Below are positions 26,762 through 36,375 of a DNA stretch of 64,000 nucleotides, in pieces. This stretch comes from CAIYTF01 sp963664845 (GTDB lineage Bacteria > Bacteroidota > Ignavibacteria > Ignavibacteriales > Ignavibacteriaceae): the NCBI GenBank assembly GCA_963664845.1, contig OY761615.1, forward strand, positions 5,208,001 through 5,272,000, written 5' to 3'. Position numbers and translations under genes: made by a program. The notes below the pieces were generated by a model that ran no database searches, had not been told where the DNA came from, and worked only from the letters and a program-made list of their open reading frames with translations. The stretch's first letter is position 1; every line of letters begins with the position of its first letter.

Positions 26762-28174
26762 TCATTTGGCTGCGGAAAGAAACCTGTCTTTAATTTTTAA
26801 CAGGTATTCGTAGGCGGCTTCATAGGTGTTTTCGATCTCATTGTTCAGGATGGCTGCTTCAATTGCATCTTTAATCAGGCCAACAGTTTTTGATGGGCGC
26901 AGATCACAGATGCGCATGATCTCTTCGCCGCGAACGGGTGATTGAAATGCAGCAGCCAGATCCTTCTCCCGAACCTCCCTTATCCTTTCAACAACATGAT
27001 CATAATTTCTGAGCACACGGGCAACTTTGGCGGGATTTTTACTGGTAATGTCGGCCCGGCAAAGGGTGAGCAGATCTTCCAAATCGCTTCCCGCTTCCGT
27101 GATTAATCTCCGGATCGCCGAATCGCTTACGCCTTCACTCACGAGAGCAGCTGGTCTGAGATGCAACCGTACTAATTTTTGAACATATTCAAGATGTTGG
27201 GCAGACAGTTCGAGTCTCCGAAAAATGCCGCGTATCATGCGTGCACCAAGCTCTTCATGACCATGAAACGTCCAACCTGTCCCTTCCACGAATCTCTTGG
27301 TTTGGGGCTTGGCAATATCATGTGTTAGGGCAACAAAGCGCAACCAGGTGTTTCCTGTTGTCATCGCTATATTATCAACAACCTCGCACGTATGGTAAAA
27401 CACATCTTTGTGGTTATACTCTTTCATTTGTTCAACACCGGCAAGCTTAACCATTTCGGGAAAGATATATTTAAGAAGTCCCAGTCTGAAAAAAGGTATT
27501 AGCGCTGAGGATGGTACCGGTAGTTGCAAAACGTTTATAAGTAATTCAGACAATTGTTTTCTCTCTGTCCCAGCCAGTTTTTCCGCATAATTCGTTATAT
27601 GTTCAACAATGCTTGCCGGCAGGTCGAAGGTGCAAAGCGCAGCTTCATAAATGATTTGAGGCATTATCTGTGGATGTGCTGTGAATGCCTGTTCAATGGG
27701 TCGGGAGATTGCAATTTGCCTTTCCTGAAAAAGCGGGAATAAGGTCAGTGGGTCAAAAAGCTTTCCGGTCGATGGTCCGGTAAGCAACAACAGCATAGCT
27801 CTTGTCGAAATATGCTGGTCGCGGGCATATGCCTCAATGGCGTTGCTCTCCTCAATGGAATTATGGCTCCTGGAGCATTTGGGAACCTGATGATAGGTGA
27901 TTTTTGCGGTAACAGTCTCATCAAGCAGAATGGAAAAAACGTTCTTTTGAGTAGATAGTACAGTATCGTGAAGCAAGGCAATTTTTTCATCGATTGATGG
28001 GCTGTTCCCCAGTATTAACAATTCGAGCGTATTCGTATTTAATCCCAGGATCAGGTCTCTGGCAAAAACGCCAGCCGCGAACACGGCATACCCATGGCGA
28101 AAAGCTTCAATTACCTTGGTTACAAAAGGATGCACTTCGCTTATTTGATCTTTGAAATTCGGAGTCTTTGCCAT
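26762..28174 (-). CDS. CCA-transferase-like HD-domain protein with degenerate head
   Basis: 470-residue relative of the tRNA nucleotidyltransferase/poly(A) polymerase family. The head should read GGxVRD...DxD, but here it is AGVFARD followed by LELLILG, so the metal-binding Asp pair is missing. The RRD-type motif is also weakened (ARDQHISTRAMLLLL followed by LFDPLTL). The HD phosphohydrolase domain is intact: FYHTCEVV, LTHDIAKP, FHGHEELG and LHLRPAAL. It is therefore probably not a CCA-adding enzyme but an HD phosphohydrolase or a structural remnant. Family membership is clear from layout; loss of nucleotidyl transfer is inferred. Confidence 0.75.
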   Translation of the reverse strand: MAKTPNFKDQISEVHPFVTKVIEAFRHGYAVFAAGVFARDLILGLNTNTLELLILGNSPSIDEKIALLHDTVLSTQKNVFSILLDETVTAKITYHQVPKCSRSHNSIEESNAIEAYARDQHISTRAMLLLLTGPSTGKLFDPLTLFPLFQERQIAISRPIEQAFTAHPQIMPQIIYEAALCTFDLPASIVEHITNYAEKLAGTERKQLSELLINVLQLPVPSSALIPFFRLGLLKYIFPEMVKLAGVEQMKEYNHKDVFYHTCEVVDNIAMTTGNTWLRFVALTHDIAKPQTKRFVEGTGWTFHGHEELGARMIRGIFRRLELSAQHLEYVQKLVRLHLRPAALVSEGVSDSAIRRLITEAGSDLEDLLTLCRADITSKNPAKVARVLRNYDHVVERIREVREKDLAAAFQSPVRGEEIMRICDLRPSKTVGLIKDAIEAAILNNEIENTYEAAYEYLLKIKDRFLSAAK

Positions 28175-28316
28175 TATTGAACTACTATACCCGTTGAATG
28201 AAGAAAACTATGCAAAAATAATACAATGTGCGGAATAAACGAGGGCAAATGTTGACTTACTCAAAGGGGAAAAGGGAAAGTCGATTCCTGATACATAATG
28301 GCAAGCGTAATTAGGC

Positions 28317-28340
28317 AGGGGCACAAAATTTTTCGCCCCT
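28317..28340. repeat. REP-like palindrome
   Basis: AGGGGC (28317-28322) and GCCCCT (28335-28340) form a 6-bp stem around an A/T-rich 12-base loop, just beyond the 3' end of the peptidase-MA gene. The form resembles the short dispersed GGGGC...GCCCC palindromes found between genes in many bacteria. It has no T-run, so it is a poor terminator on either strand. No second copy was seen in this window. Confidence 0.4.
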
Positions 28341-28360
28341 ACGGTTACAAATCATGCAAT

Positions 28361-30523
28361 CTATTGTCTGAAAAAGTGTAATCTTTGTTTGAGGAGCAAG
28401 AACGCCGTTTGATCGCGCCGGTTGATTTCATCTGCATGACCGGATATGAGCTCATCAGCGATTTGATAAAGTCCGGATTTAATGGAATGATCCACGAGCG
28501 AAATAACAATTGAGGAATGCAGTGCTGTTTTTTTGTCTAATTCAGTCAAAAATGCTTTCAATGTGGTGCTGTCGGTTTCTTTGTAAGCAGATTCGTTGAG
28601 CAGTTGTACCAGGATATATTGGCTATGTGATTTGTTCAATTCCTCTCTCAATAACCTGTTACGTTTTGACTGGCTGCTGCGCAAATATTCGGATAGCCTG
28701 CCGACTGTGAGCAGATCACGGCGAAATGAGGAGGCAAGAAAATAGCTGTTATTAGGCGCTTCTTCTATCGATTTTTTGATTAACAGGCCGGCACTATCCA
28801 GCATTCCCGTTTTTGCCAGTAAATCGCTCAGTTTCAAGAGAGCTGAAAAATACCAGGGTGAGTTGGTGTTCTCAGCGACGAAGTTTTTCAGAATACTGAT
28901 TGCTTCGCTTTTTGATTGGAGAGTGTCAAGCAGGTTCACTTTGCGGAAGAGCAGTCCTGGCTCATTCGATAAGGTAGTAAGGCGGTTTACAACAGCCAAT
29001 GCATCCGTATACTTGTTTTTGCCAGTTAATTCGTCTATCTCCTGTTTTTTTGCTGCGATAAAACGCGGGTGATTTTTATAGAGAAATGGCGGTGTTCCGA
29101 AGAAGAGTTGCTTTGTCCCCTTCCTGTAATCAAATTCCTTTAACAGAAGACTGTTCCTGAACTCCCGTGCATGTTCTTCCAACGATTTCGGGTAGTTAGC
29201 GACATCAAAACCGGAAGAATACCACTGCTTGAATTTCTGGATACCATAAACACTTATCATATACTTAATGAAGGAACCGGAAAGTGCATAAGCACGCGAA
29301 GTGTTGGCCGAAAAAAACCCGATGCCATTGAAGAGGGTTGCAACATCGATGGAGCGGTTTTCTTTGAGCGAAATAAAAGACAGGTAGTCAATGTCTTCAT
29401 CGGCAATAAATCCGTCCGCAGCTGTTGCAGCGCCCTCCAACAATGCAGAATTGAAGTTGTGGGATAGCTTGAACAAACTCTGGCCGAAATCAGCAGTAAA
29501 TACATGAGCCAGTTCGTGTTTGAGGCTTGTTTCATAATCACCTGCAACAACATATACCTGGTGAAGCCAGGGCTTTGCCAGGTCGGCATTTCCCGCGCCT
29601 GTTAACCGGTATTTTTGCCTGGTGTCAGCAAATATAAACGATGTAATTTTCCCCGGGGGGTGTGACTGGAAGAATTCCGTTAGCTCAGCATAACATATTT
29701 CATGAAGTTTTTTGATGTATGAGAGTTCATCGTTTGAGAATTTGTTTTCAGGCAGCCAAATATGGAAATGTTCTGTTTCGATGGATTTGGAGAGTACTTT
29801 TTCCAGAGTAACTGTTGAAGATGCAATTCCAATTTGAGGGGCAATCAGATAAAAAAGAAGACCGGTAGTCGGGAAGAGGAGTTTGAAACCGGTTACAAGC
29901 TTTTTGTGTTGTGAAAACCTTAGCACGATGACGGGTAAGAGGAAATAGGTCGCTGCCAGTATTCTATATACATAATGACGCAAATCGAGAGGCAGATATT
30001 CATCGTAGATGACACCGGGATAGAAGCCAATGAGCGGATTAAATGAGTATACCTGCGGGAAACGGTAAATTTCCAGACCTGTTAAAAAGAGCAACAGCAA
30101 ATAAAAAGTGATGGTTATAAAAACTGCATATTTGCGTGAAAGCAGAAGGGACAATGCAGCAATACCTGCTCCGGTGACAGTTGCAGGAACCGCAAACAGC
30201 AGGAAAAAACGCAATCCATTAAAGAAGCAGTCAAACCCGGCAGTTGAGGTGCTCAATAATCCTCCAATTACCGGAATCAGACATATGGCAAGTATCTGGA
30301 ATCCTGCATAAAGGTGGGAAGTCCTGTTTGGGCCAAACGCAGACCGGTGAGCAAACACAAAAACTGAGGACGCGATGAGAAGAAAAACAGCATAGAATAC
30401 TGCGAACTCATAACTGAAATCTCGCAGTATGGGCAATGACAAGAGCACAGAAGTGAGAATGAACGAAAGAAGCGGAAAAAGCGTAACCCTAAGACCGGCA
30501 GTGAGCCGGGCAGGAATTTTCAA
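28361..30523 (-). CDS. peptidase MA-like membrane protein with TPR tail
   Basis: 720 residues. About seven transmembrane helices occupy the first 240 residues. A gluzincin 'peptidase MA' domain follows, with HELAH zinc motif (LKHELAHVF) and a downstream Glu in LLEGAATAADG. The C-terminal 230 residues are TPR-like helices. It probably cleaves or senses envelope proteins on the outer face of the cytoplasmic membrane; substrates are unknown. The start is TTG at 30523, overlapping the murA stop by four bases (TTGA), so it is translated with murA. Confidence 0.75.
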   Translation of the reverse strand: MKIPARLTAGLRVTLFPLLSFILTSVLLSLPILRDFSYEFAVFYAVFLLIASSVFVFAHRSAFGPNRTSHLYAGFQILAICLIPVIGGLLSTSTAGFDCFFNGLRFFLLFAVPATVTGAGIAALSLLLSRKYAVFITITFYLLLLFLTGLEIYRFPQVYSFNPLIGFYPGVIYDEYLPLDLRHYVYRILAATYFLLPVIVLRFSQHKKLVTGFKLLFPTTGLLFYLIAPQIGIASSTVTLEKVLSKSIETEHFHIWLPENKFSNDELSYIKKLHEICYAELTEFFQSHPPGKITSFIFADTRQKYRLTGAGNADLAKPWLHQVYVVAGDYETSLKHELAHVFTADFGQSLFKLSHNFNSALLEGAATAADGFIADEDIDYLSFISLKENRSIDVATLFNGIGFFSANTSRAYALSGSFIKYMISVYGIQKFKQWYSSGFDVANYPKSLEEHAREFRNSLLLKEFDYRKGTKQLFFGTPPFLYKNHPRFIAAKKQEIDELTGKNKYTDALAVVNRLTTLSNEPGLLFRKVNLLDTLQSKSEAISILKNFVAENTNSPWYFSALLKLSDLLAKTGMLDSAGLLIKKSIEEAPNNSYFLASSFRRDLLTVGRLSEYLRSSQSKRNRLLREELNKSHSQYILVQLLNESAYKETDSTTLKAFLTELDKKTALHSSIVISLVDHSIKSGLYQIADELISGHADEINRRDQTAFLLLKQRLHFFRQ

Positions 30524-31785
30524 TATTCCGCTCCGGCAACTCTTTCAATTTTGGCTCCGAGGGCAGCCAGTTTACCTTCGAGGTTTTCGTATCCCCGGTC
30601 AAGGTGATAAACACGGAGCACTTCTGTTGTTCCGTGGGCAGCAAGCCCGGCCAAGACCAGTGAGGCACTTGCACGTAAATCGGTTGACATGACCTTAGCA
30701 CCGGTAAGGCGGGGACTTCCTTTTACAATAGCGCTGTTGTCTTTTACCGTGATATTGGCTCCCAGGCGCATAAGCTCAGAAACATGAGAAAACCGGTCGA
30801 TATAAATGGTGTCAGTGATGGTTGATACACCATCGGCAAGGCTCATCAGAGCTATCCATTGTGCCTGCATATCCGTTGGGAAACCAGGGAATGGCGCAGT
30901 AATTACGTCGACGTTTTTGATCTCCATGTTCTTTGCATTCAGGTGCACAAAGTCTTCACCCGAAGTGATGATGGCTCCTGCTTCCTCAAGTTTTGCGATG
31001 GGGGAAAGGAGGTGGATCGGTGCACAATTGCGCAGAGTAACTTCGCCATGAGTCATTGCAGCGGCAGTAAGCAGTGTACCGGCTTCGATCCTATCGGGGA
31101 TAGTCTCAATTTTCACAGGATTCAATTCATCAACACCTTCAATTTCCAAAATGGACGAGTTGATGCCGTATATTTTTGCTCCCATCAGAATTAACTGATG
31201 CACGAGGTTTGTTATTTCCGGTTCCATAGATGCATTATTGATGATGGTGCGACCTTTTGCAAGCACTGCTGCCATAAGGAGGTTTCCGGTAGCACCAACT
31301 GAAGAGCGGTCGAAACTGATCGTAGCGCCTGTCAGTCGTTTGGCGCGGGCAATAATGTAACCATTTTCCAATTCAATCTCGGCACCAAGCTTTTTCATGC
31401 TTCGAATATGGAGATCAACCGGACGTGGGCCCCAGGCACAACCACCGGGAAGAGAGACCTTTGCATAGCCAAAACGGGCGAGTAGGGGACCGAGCACATA
31501 GATTGATGCACGCATCTTCTTAACCAGTTCATAAGGTGCTTCCTGGTTGGTGATGTTTGCTGCATTAATGGTGAGTTCGTGTTCGTTGAAAGTGCATTCA
31601 GCTCCAAGTTGTGTCAGCAGCTTTATCATGGTGAACACATCATTCAGCCGGGGTGTATTAAGCAGTGTTGTTTTTCCTGCGGCAAGCAATGCCGCCGGCA
31701 TCAGGGCCAGGGTGGCGTTTTTTGCACCGCTGACATACGTTTCGCCCTGAAGAGAGTTTCCTCCCGATATTACAAATTTATCCAT
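30520..31785 (-). CDS. murA: UDP-GlcNAc 1-carboxyvinyltransferase MurA
   Basis: 421 residues, normal length for MurA, which transfers enolpyruvate from PEP to UDP-GlcNAc in the first committed step of peptidoglycan synthesis. Key residues are present: Lys22-Asn23 in SGAKNA, catalytic Cys116 in PGGCAWGPRPVDLH, and a PGFPTDMQ segment with the catalytic Asp. The active-site cysteine means the usual fosfomycin target is retained. It lies four bases downstream of a Ser/Thr kinase gene and overlaps the peptidase-MA gene, so wall synthesis, kinase signalling and a membrane peptidase are linked in one unit. Confidence 0.97.
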   Translation of the reverse strand: MDKFVISGGNSLQGETYVSGAKNATLALMPAALLAAGKTTLLNTPRLNDVFTMIKLLTQLGAECTFNEHELTINAANITNQEAPYELVKKMRASIYVLGPLLARFGYAKVSLPGGCAWGPRPVDLHIRSMKKLGAEIELENGYIIARAKRLTGATISFDRSSVGATGNLLMAAVLAKGRTIINNASMEPEITNLVHQLILMGAKIYGINSSILEIEGVDELNPVKIETIPDRIEAGTLLTAAAMTHGEVTLRNCAPIHLLSPIAKLEEAGAIITSGEDFVHLNAKNMEIKNVDVITAPFPGFPTDMQAQWIALMSLADGVSTITDTIYIDRFSHVSELMRLGANITVKDNSAIVKGSPRLTGAKVMSTDLRASASLVLAGLAAHGTTEVLRVYHLDRGYENLEGKLAALGAKIERVAGAEY

Positions 31786-31789
31786 AAAC

Positions 31790-33691
31790 CTATCTTGAAC
31801 GTAGAATTAATCCATTGTATCCGCAAGCGAATACCGTATTGTTTTGTGTCTTTGTCATCCGGGCCAGGGAATTAAAATTGCCCGATTGTTTGAGCTCCCA
31901 ATTATCGCCTCCATCAGTGGATTCAAGAATTTCACCTTTGTTGCTGATGATAAAGCCACGGCTTGGATCAACAAAAAGGACAGAGAATAATCCTGCAGAA
32001 CTGACTGATCTTTTTACCTGCCACTCAGTGCCCCCATTTGTGGTTTTAAGGATTTGCCCGGCACCGCCGCAAATGAATCCGACTTTATTGTCAATGAAGA
32101 ATATATCTTTTAAATAATTGTCCGTTTGCAATTGTGAGGGTACCCAGGAGTTGCCTCCGTCCTGACTGCGCAACAGCAGGCCGTCTTTTCCAACAATAAA
32201 TCCTTTTTCATTGTCTGAAAAAAAGATGCTGTAGAGTAGGCGATCGGTATTGGTAGAAATTCTGAGCCACGAATTACCGCGGTCATTTGACCTTAACAGA
32301 GTTCCGCGACCACCGATGATAAATCCATTTCCGTTTGACAGGAATACTATTTTGAAAAATGTCTCATTGACTCCCGTAATAACCGCTTTCCAGGTTGTTC
32401 CCCCATCATCGGTGCGGTATACTTTGCCTTTTTCACCAACCAGGAAACCGCTTTGCGCTGTAAGAAAATAAACGTCAAAAAAGGTTATGGAATCAGGAGG
32501 AAATAAAGGTTTCCAGTTTTGACCGGCATCAACGGTGGATAGAAAAGTGCCAGACTCGCCGCAGGCAAACCCGATGTTGTTATCCACAAAACAAACACCA
32601 TTCAGATTTTGCGAAACCCCGGTATTAAGCTTTGTCCAATTTATGTTAAGCTGATAGTTGGGATTGGAGCGGTAACCGCCGGAAGTATCTCCACTCGCTG
32701 CATGATCCTTTAGTCTAAAAATGCTTATTGCCTCTCTTATCTGCGAAAAGAAAAAGGCAGCCAGTGCAGTAAATATGCCAAGTGCGAGTATTGTCATCAG
32801 CGTGATGCGGATTTTATAAGACCGGTTCTCCTTGTTTTTATCCTTAACTTTGTTTTTCAGGGGTGAGCCTTTTTGCATCCGTTGGGACAGGTCATCAACA
32901 TCTTCCAGAAACTCTTCACAGGTGGCATAACGTTTTACGGGAAGTTTTTCAAGAGCTTTGGAAACTATTTTGTCAATTTCCGGGGGGATGGAATCGAGAT
33001 TGCCCGAAACTCTTCCCGGATTTTTCTTTAAATGAGCTTCCATGATCTCGTATTCTGTTCCGAAATCGAAAGGCGTCTTGCCAAGAAGCATTTCATAAAA
33101 CGTGACACCGATGGAATATATATCGCTTTGTCGTGTAGGTTCCTCAGCCCGGATTTGTTCCGGACTCATATAGAGGATGGTGCCGATCTTTGTTCCGGTT
33201 TTGGTTATTCCCTTATCAAACATGGATTTCGAGATGCCGAAATCCATTATTTTAACAGAGCCTTCTTTGTTAATAATAATATTTGATGGTTTTATGTCGC
33301 GGTGGATGAATCCTTTAGAGTGTGCATAACCAACACCGCTGAGGATCTGTTTCATGATATTCAGGGATTCAGCAGGGTCCAGCCGTTTTTTCCTGTAGAT
33401 AATTTTTTCAAGCGTTTCACCTTCAACGTATTCCATTACGATGCCAAGCACGCCATTTTCGTCAGTAAAGCCATATACTGGTACAATATTGGGGTGTGTC
33501 AGTTTTGCCTGGTTTCGCGCCTCGCGTTTGAATCGTTCAATAAATTGAGGGTTACCGGCAGATTGGGCGCTAAGAATTTTCAGTGCCACGAAACGCTCTA
33601 ATTTCATGTCGAGCGCTTTATAGACAATACCCATTCCGCCTTCGCCCAGCACGGAGACTATTTTGTAGTTTTCTATTACTGATCCGACCAT
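31790..33691 (-). CDS. Ser/Thr protein kinase with YCF48-like propeller sensor
   Basis: 633-residue transmembrane kinase. The Hanks-type domain (about 1-270) has the glycine loop GEGGMG, Lys38, catalytic HRDIKPSN with Asp132, DFG Asp150 and SPEQ. A single helix at about 294-315 leads to an outside domain of seven repeats of the GF..G..G.L..T.DGG..W type (about 345-633), a YCF48/BNR-like beta-propeller. This replaces the PASTA repeats of PknB-like kinases, so a different envelope ligand is expected. The adjacent PP2C gene (8 bases upstream) and murA (4 bases downstream) suggest control of wall synthesis. Confidence 0.92.
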   Translation of the reverse strand: MVGSVIENYKIVSVLGEGGMGIVYKALDMKLERFVALKILSAQSAGNPQFIERFKREARNQAKLTHPNIVPVYGFTDENGVLGIVMEYVEGETLEKIIYRKKRLDPAESLNIMKQILSGVGYAHSKGFIHRDIKPSNIIINKEGSVKIMDFGISKSMFDKGITKTGTKIGTILYMSPEQIRAEEPTRQSDIYSIGVTFYEMLLGKTPFDFGTEYEIMEAHLKKNPGRVSGNLDSIPPEIDKIVSKALEKLPVKRYATCEEFLEDVDDLSQRMQKGSPLKNKVKDKNKENRSYKIRITLMTILALGIFTALAAFFFSQIREAISIFRLKDHAASGDTSGGYRSNPNYQLNINWTKLNTGVSQNLNGVCFVDNNIGFACGESGTFLSTVDAGQNWKPLFPPDSITFFDVYFLTAQSGFLVGEKGKVYRTDDGGTTWKAVITGVNETFFKIVFLSNGNGFIIGGRGTLLRSNDRGNSWLRISTNTDRLLYSIFFSDNEKGFIVGKDGLLLRSQDGGNSWVPSQLQTDNYLKDIFFIDNKVGFICGGAGQILKTTNGGTEWQVKRSVSSAGLFSVLFVDPSRGFIISNKGEILESTDGGDNWELKQSGNFNSLARMTKTQNNTVFACGYNGLILRSR

Positions 33692-33698
33692 GCCTGCT

Positions 33699-34439
33699 CT
33701 ATTCTTGATTCGTTGTTTGATTGCTTATAATAATATAGGAATAATTATCCGGAGCACCGCGCTCTTCAATGATTGCTGACAGTGTTTTGGAAAGTTTCTC
33801 CAAATCCGCTTCTTTTAATACTGCCTCCAATTCAGGTCTGCGGAACATATTACTTACACCGTCCGAACACATAAGAAACTTCCATTGTTTGGATTTTTCC
33901 AGCGTTATAACATCGGTATCAACTTCGACCGAAACTTTATCGCCCAATGCCCTCATAATGATGTTTTTTTGCGGATGATTTTCAGCTTCTTTTGGAGTTA
34001 TATGCCCGTTATCCAGGAGCTTTTGAACCAGGGAATGATCTTTTGTCACCTGAAACAACTTCGATTCCAAAAGATAATAAATTCTTGAATCACCGACATG
34101 TCCCCAATAAGCCTTATTTTTATCAATATAGAGCACTTCCGCCGTTGTGGCCATTCCGCGCAATTCCGAGCTCTTGGAGGCAGACTGGAGGATAGCGCGA
34201 TTTGCAGCAATCACGGCACTGGCAATCCGTTCCTGAATGTCTTCTTCAGGATGGTCGATAAAATAGGTGTAAATGATATTAACGGCAATTTGGGATGCTT
34301 CTTCTCCGGCGTTATTTCCGCCAAGGCCGTCGCATACAACTCCCAGCAGCCCATCACCAATTTCAAATATATCCACGAAGTCTTCATTAGAAGATCTTTT
34401 AAGTCCTACCCTGGAAGAATAAATGTAACTCAATTTCAT
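33699..34439 (-). CDS. PP2C-family Ser/Thr phosphatase
   Basis: 246-residue metal-dependent phosphatase of the PstP/Stp type. Motifs: GLKRSSNEDF at the N-terminus, DGLGGNNAGEEAS (metal Asp), WGHVGDSRIYYL, and a late MCSDGVSNM followed by APDNYSYI. It should dephosphorylate the neighbouring kinase and its substrates. First gene of the leftward PP2C-kinase-murA-peptidase cluster; the kinase gene follows after 7 bases. Confidence 0.93.
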   Translation of the reverse strand: MKLSYIYSSRVGLKRSSNEDFVDIFEIGDGLLGVVCDGLGGNNAGEEASQIAVNIIYTYFIDHPEEDIQERIASAVIAANRAILQSASKSSELRGMATTAEVLYIDKNKAYWGHVGDSRIYYLLESKLFQVTKDHSLVQKLLDNGHITPKEAENHPQKNIIMRALGDKVSVEVDTDVITLEKSKQWKFLMCSDGVSNMFRRPELEAVLKEADLEKLSKTLSAIIEERGAPDNYSYIIISNQTTNQE

Positions 34440-34598
34440 ATGGCTTTTATGATTCGTCTAAGAAGTTTAAAATACATGGTTATGAAATGTAAGAAAAAAA
34501 ATCAATTTATATGAGTATTCGGGCACAATGTGATATATGCCATGTTGGGGAGGAGGCCGGTATAGTGAAATGGAGGTGTAATTACGCAGGAGCAATGG

Positions 34599-34649
34599 AA
34601 AAACCGGGAGCCATTGCCGGGGTCAGATGATCTTGCCGGACAATGGCTC
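34599..34649 (-). terminator. intrinsic terminator after the LiaF-like gene
   Basis: Arms GAGCCATTGCCGG (34608-34620) and CCGGACAATGGCTC (34636-34649) pair over 13 bases with a single bulged A. On the leftward strand the hairpin is followed within four bases by five T (34599-34603). It lies 20 bases beyond the stop of the LiaF-like gene. Confidence 0.65.
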
Positions 34650-34669
34650 TGAAAACTGAAAGAGTCCTT

Positions 34670-35578
34670 TTAGTATTGATTCACATCCAGAGACATTACT
34701 CCACCATCAACCACAATGTCATATTTGAACGGTGCAGATGAATAGTTATCCGTCTGGAACAACTCGTCATCAATTTTGATCATTCCACTGATGTTGGTGG
34801 AGGACAGGGCAGTGGACGTTTTGATCTTGGCTGCAGTGCCCTTGGGCAAAAGAAGCTGGAACGATGAAGCACCCGCATCAATGAAGATTTTTGAGTCTGT
34901 GTCTTTCAATTCACCCAATTTCAGAACTGTTGAGGAGGCACCGCACTCCATTTTGAGTTTCTCAATAATAAGCCCGGTTAAATCGTAATTATTCGAGGAA
35001 GCGCCGGTATGAAAAGTAAGGTCATAGTGCGGGGCGGTGTTAAGGAGTACCTTAAGTCCATATTTAAAGCCATCGCGGGAGTCGATATGAATGTCTTCAT
35101 TCGCGTTCCGAACCTTTACCCGCATTACGTCGCCATCAACTTTTTTGTCAAACGAAAATTCCGATGACGAATCCTGCGGGACAATTTTAAAGAAGGAGGA
35201 GTCAGTTTTGGCCACCATGAATTCTCCGGCACCGCCATCCAGGGTGAAGAACACCTTTTTTATTTCAGGATGAAGCTGTTCTTCGTAGGCTTTTCCCTGG
35301 TAATCGTAGTGGCGTGACGAATGAGTTCCAAACCAGTGGAAAGGCCCTATTTTGAAGGTAAAGATGCATAGTGCGGCAATCAAACCGGCAGCACCAAATG
35401 ATGCATATTTTAGATTAATGTTGGTTACCAGATACGCAGCTCCGAACAAGACAAATATGAGCGGCCAGAGTCTGAAGAAATCATAATTGATGACCGGGCT
35501 GCTGCTAATATTCTTAATCAGGAATAATACACCCAGAGTTAAAAAAAGCACACCCCAAAATAATTTTCCGGGTTTCAT
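34670..35578 (-). CDS. LiaF-like membrane protein with toast-rack domain
   Basis: About 302 residues from ATG 35578, which overlaps the stop of the PspC gene (ATGA). Three or four N-terminal helices of the DUF5668/LiaI-LiaF type (GVLFLTLGVLFLIKN, LWPLIFVLFGAAYL) precede a beta-helical 'toast-rack' domain with repeated D.GAS/TGASS turns (about 140-302). In Firmicutes such proteins take part in sensing cell-envelope stress; the role here is by analogy. Paired with PspC, it suggests a small envelope-stress unit. Confidence 0.75.
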   Translation of the reverse strand: MKPGKLFWGVLFLTLGVLFLIKNISSSPVINYDFFRLWPLIFVLFGAAYLVTNINLKYASFGAAGLIAALCIFTFKIGPFHWFGTHSSRHYDYQGKAYEEQLHPEIKKVFFTLDGGAGEFMVAKTDSSFFKIVPQDSSSEFSFDKKVDGDVMRVKVRNANEDIHIDSRDGFKYGLKVLLNTAPHYDLTFHTGASSNNYDLTGLIIEKLKMECGASSTVLKLGELKDTDSKIFIDAGASSFQLLLPKGTAAKIKTSTALSSTNISGMIKIDDELFQTDNYSSAPFKYDIVVDGGVMSLDVNQY

Positions 35579-36084
35579 TGTACTGAACCTTTCTGTTGAT
35601 GTGATAAAATCAACCAAACACCAAATAGAATAAACATGATCGGGAAAAAGCCGATATGATGACAAATCGGTAAAATATTTTGTAAAAGTAACAAACCGCC
35701 AAGAATAATCAGCACTATACCGAATACTTTTTTTCTGGGTTCGTTCCTGGTATCATCAGGAGTTGATCCCACAGGCGGGTTTTCATACATGGTAAAGTTG
35801 ACATCGGAAGGCGTTTCGGTTCCTTCGGTCTGTTGTTGTTCTGAAGGAGGTTGAGAAGCCGCCTGTGTCTGATTGGGTGCCATTGGCCGGTCGAAGTAAA
35901 ACGGCTCTTTGGGAATGACTACCAAACACACGATGTAGATCAGGAAGGTTACTCCGCCTGCAAAAAACAACAGGACAAAAAGTAACCGGATCATTACCGG
36001 ATCGATATCAAAATACTCGGCTATTCCACCCGCGACTCCCCCAATCATTTTTTCTTTTCTGCTTCTATAAAGACGTTTTGTCAT
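35575..36084 (-). CDS. PspC-domain membrane protein
   Basis: 169 residues from ATG 36084. The N-terminal PspC domain is clear: RSRKEKMIGGVAGGIAEYF, DPVMIRLLFVLLFF and a second helix ending VVIPKEP. A proline/glutamine-rich linker (about 80-125) leads to a LiaI-type two-helix end (IVLIILGGLLLLQN, FILFGVWLIL). PspC proteins act in the phage-shock envelope response in enterobacteria; here the gene is translationally coupled to a LiaF-like gene. A longer frame starting 60 bases upstream has no family support. Confidence 0.88.
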   Translation of the reverse strand: MTKRLYRSRKEKMIGGVAGGIAEYFDIDPVMIRLLFVLLFFAGGVTFLIYIVCLVVIPKEPFYFDRPMAPNQTQAASQPPSEQQQTEGTETPSDVNFTMYENPPVGSTPDDTRNEPRKKVFGIVLIILGGLLLLQNILPICHHIGFFPIMFILFGVWLILSHQQKGSVQ

Positions 36085-36375
36085 GATTGCACCTTGTTTA
36101 TTAAAAGACCTGCTGCAACTTATTGTATTTATTGCTGAAGTCATGGAGTTTTGGATGAATGGAAGTAATGTTACTCCAAACGGTTAGATCGACTGAAATG
36201 AGGGGACAGCAAAGGGAACCCGTAACTCATCGCTTGTCGACTGAATATTGGAGACATTCTGGAATTTAACGTCTAATTTGCGAAATAGTTTTTCCAAAAC
36301 AGAAAAATGGTTTTTTGAATTTCATTTTTTTTATAACTTAGTACATAGGAAAAAGAGACGCTTGGTAGTAATATT

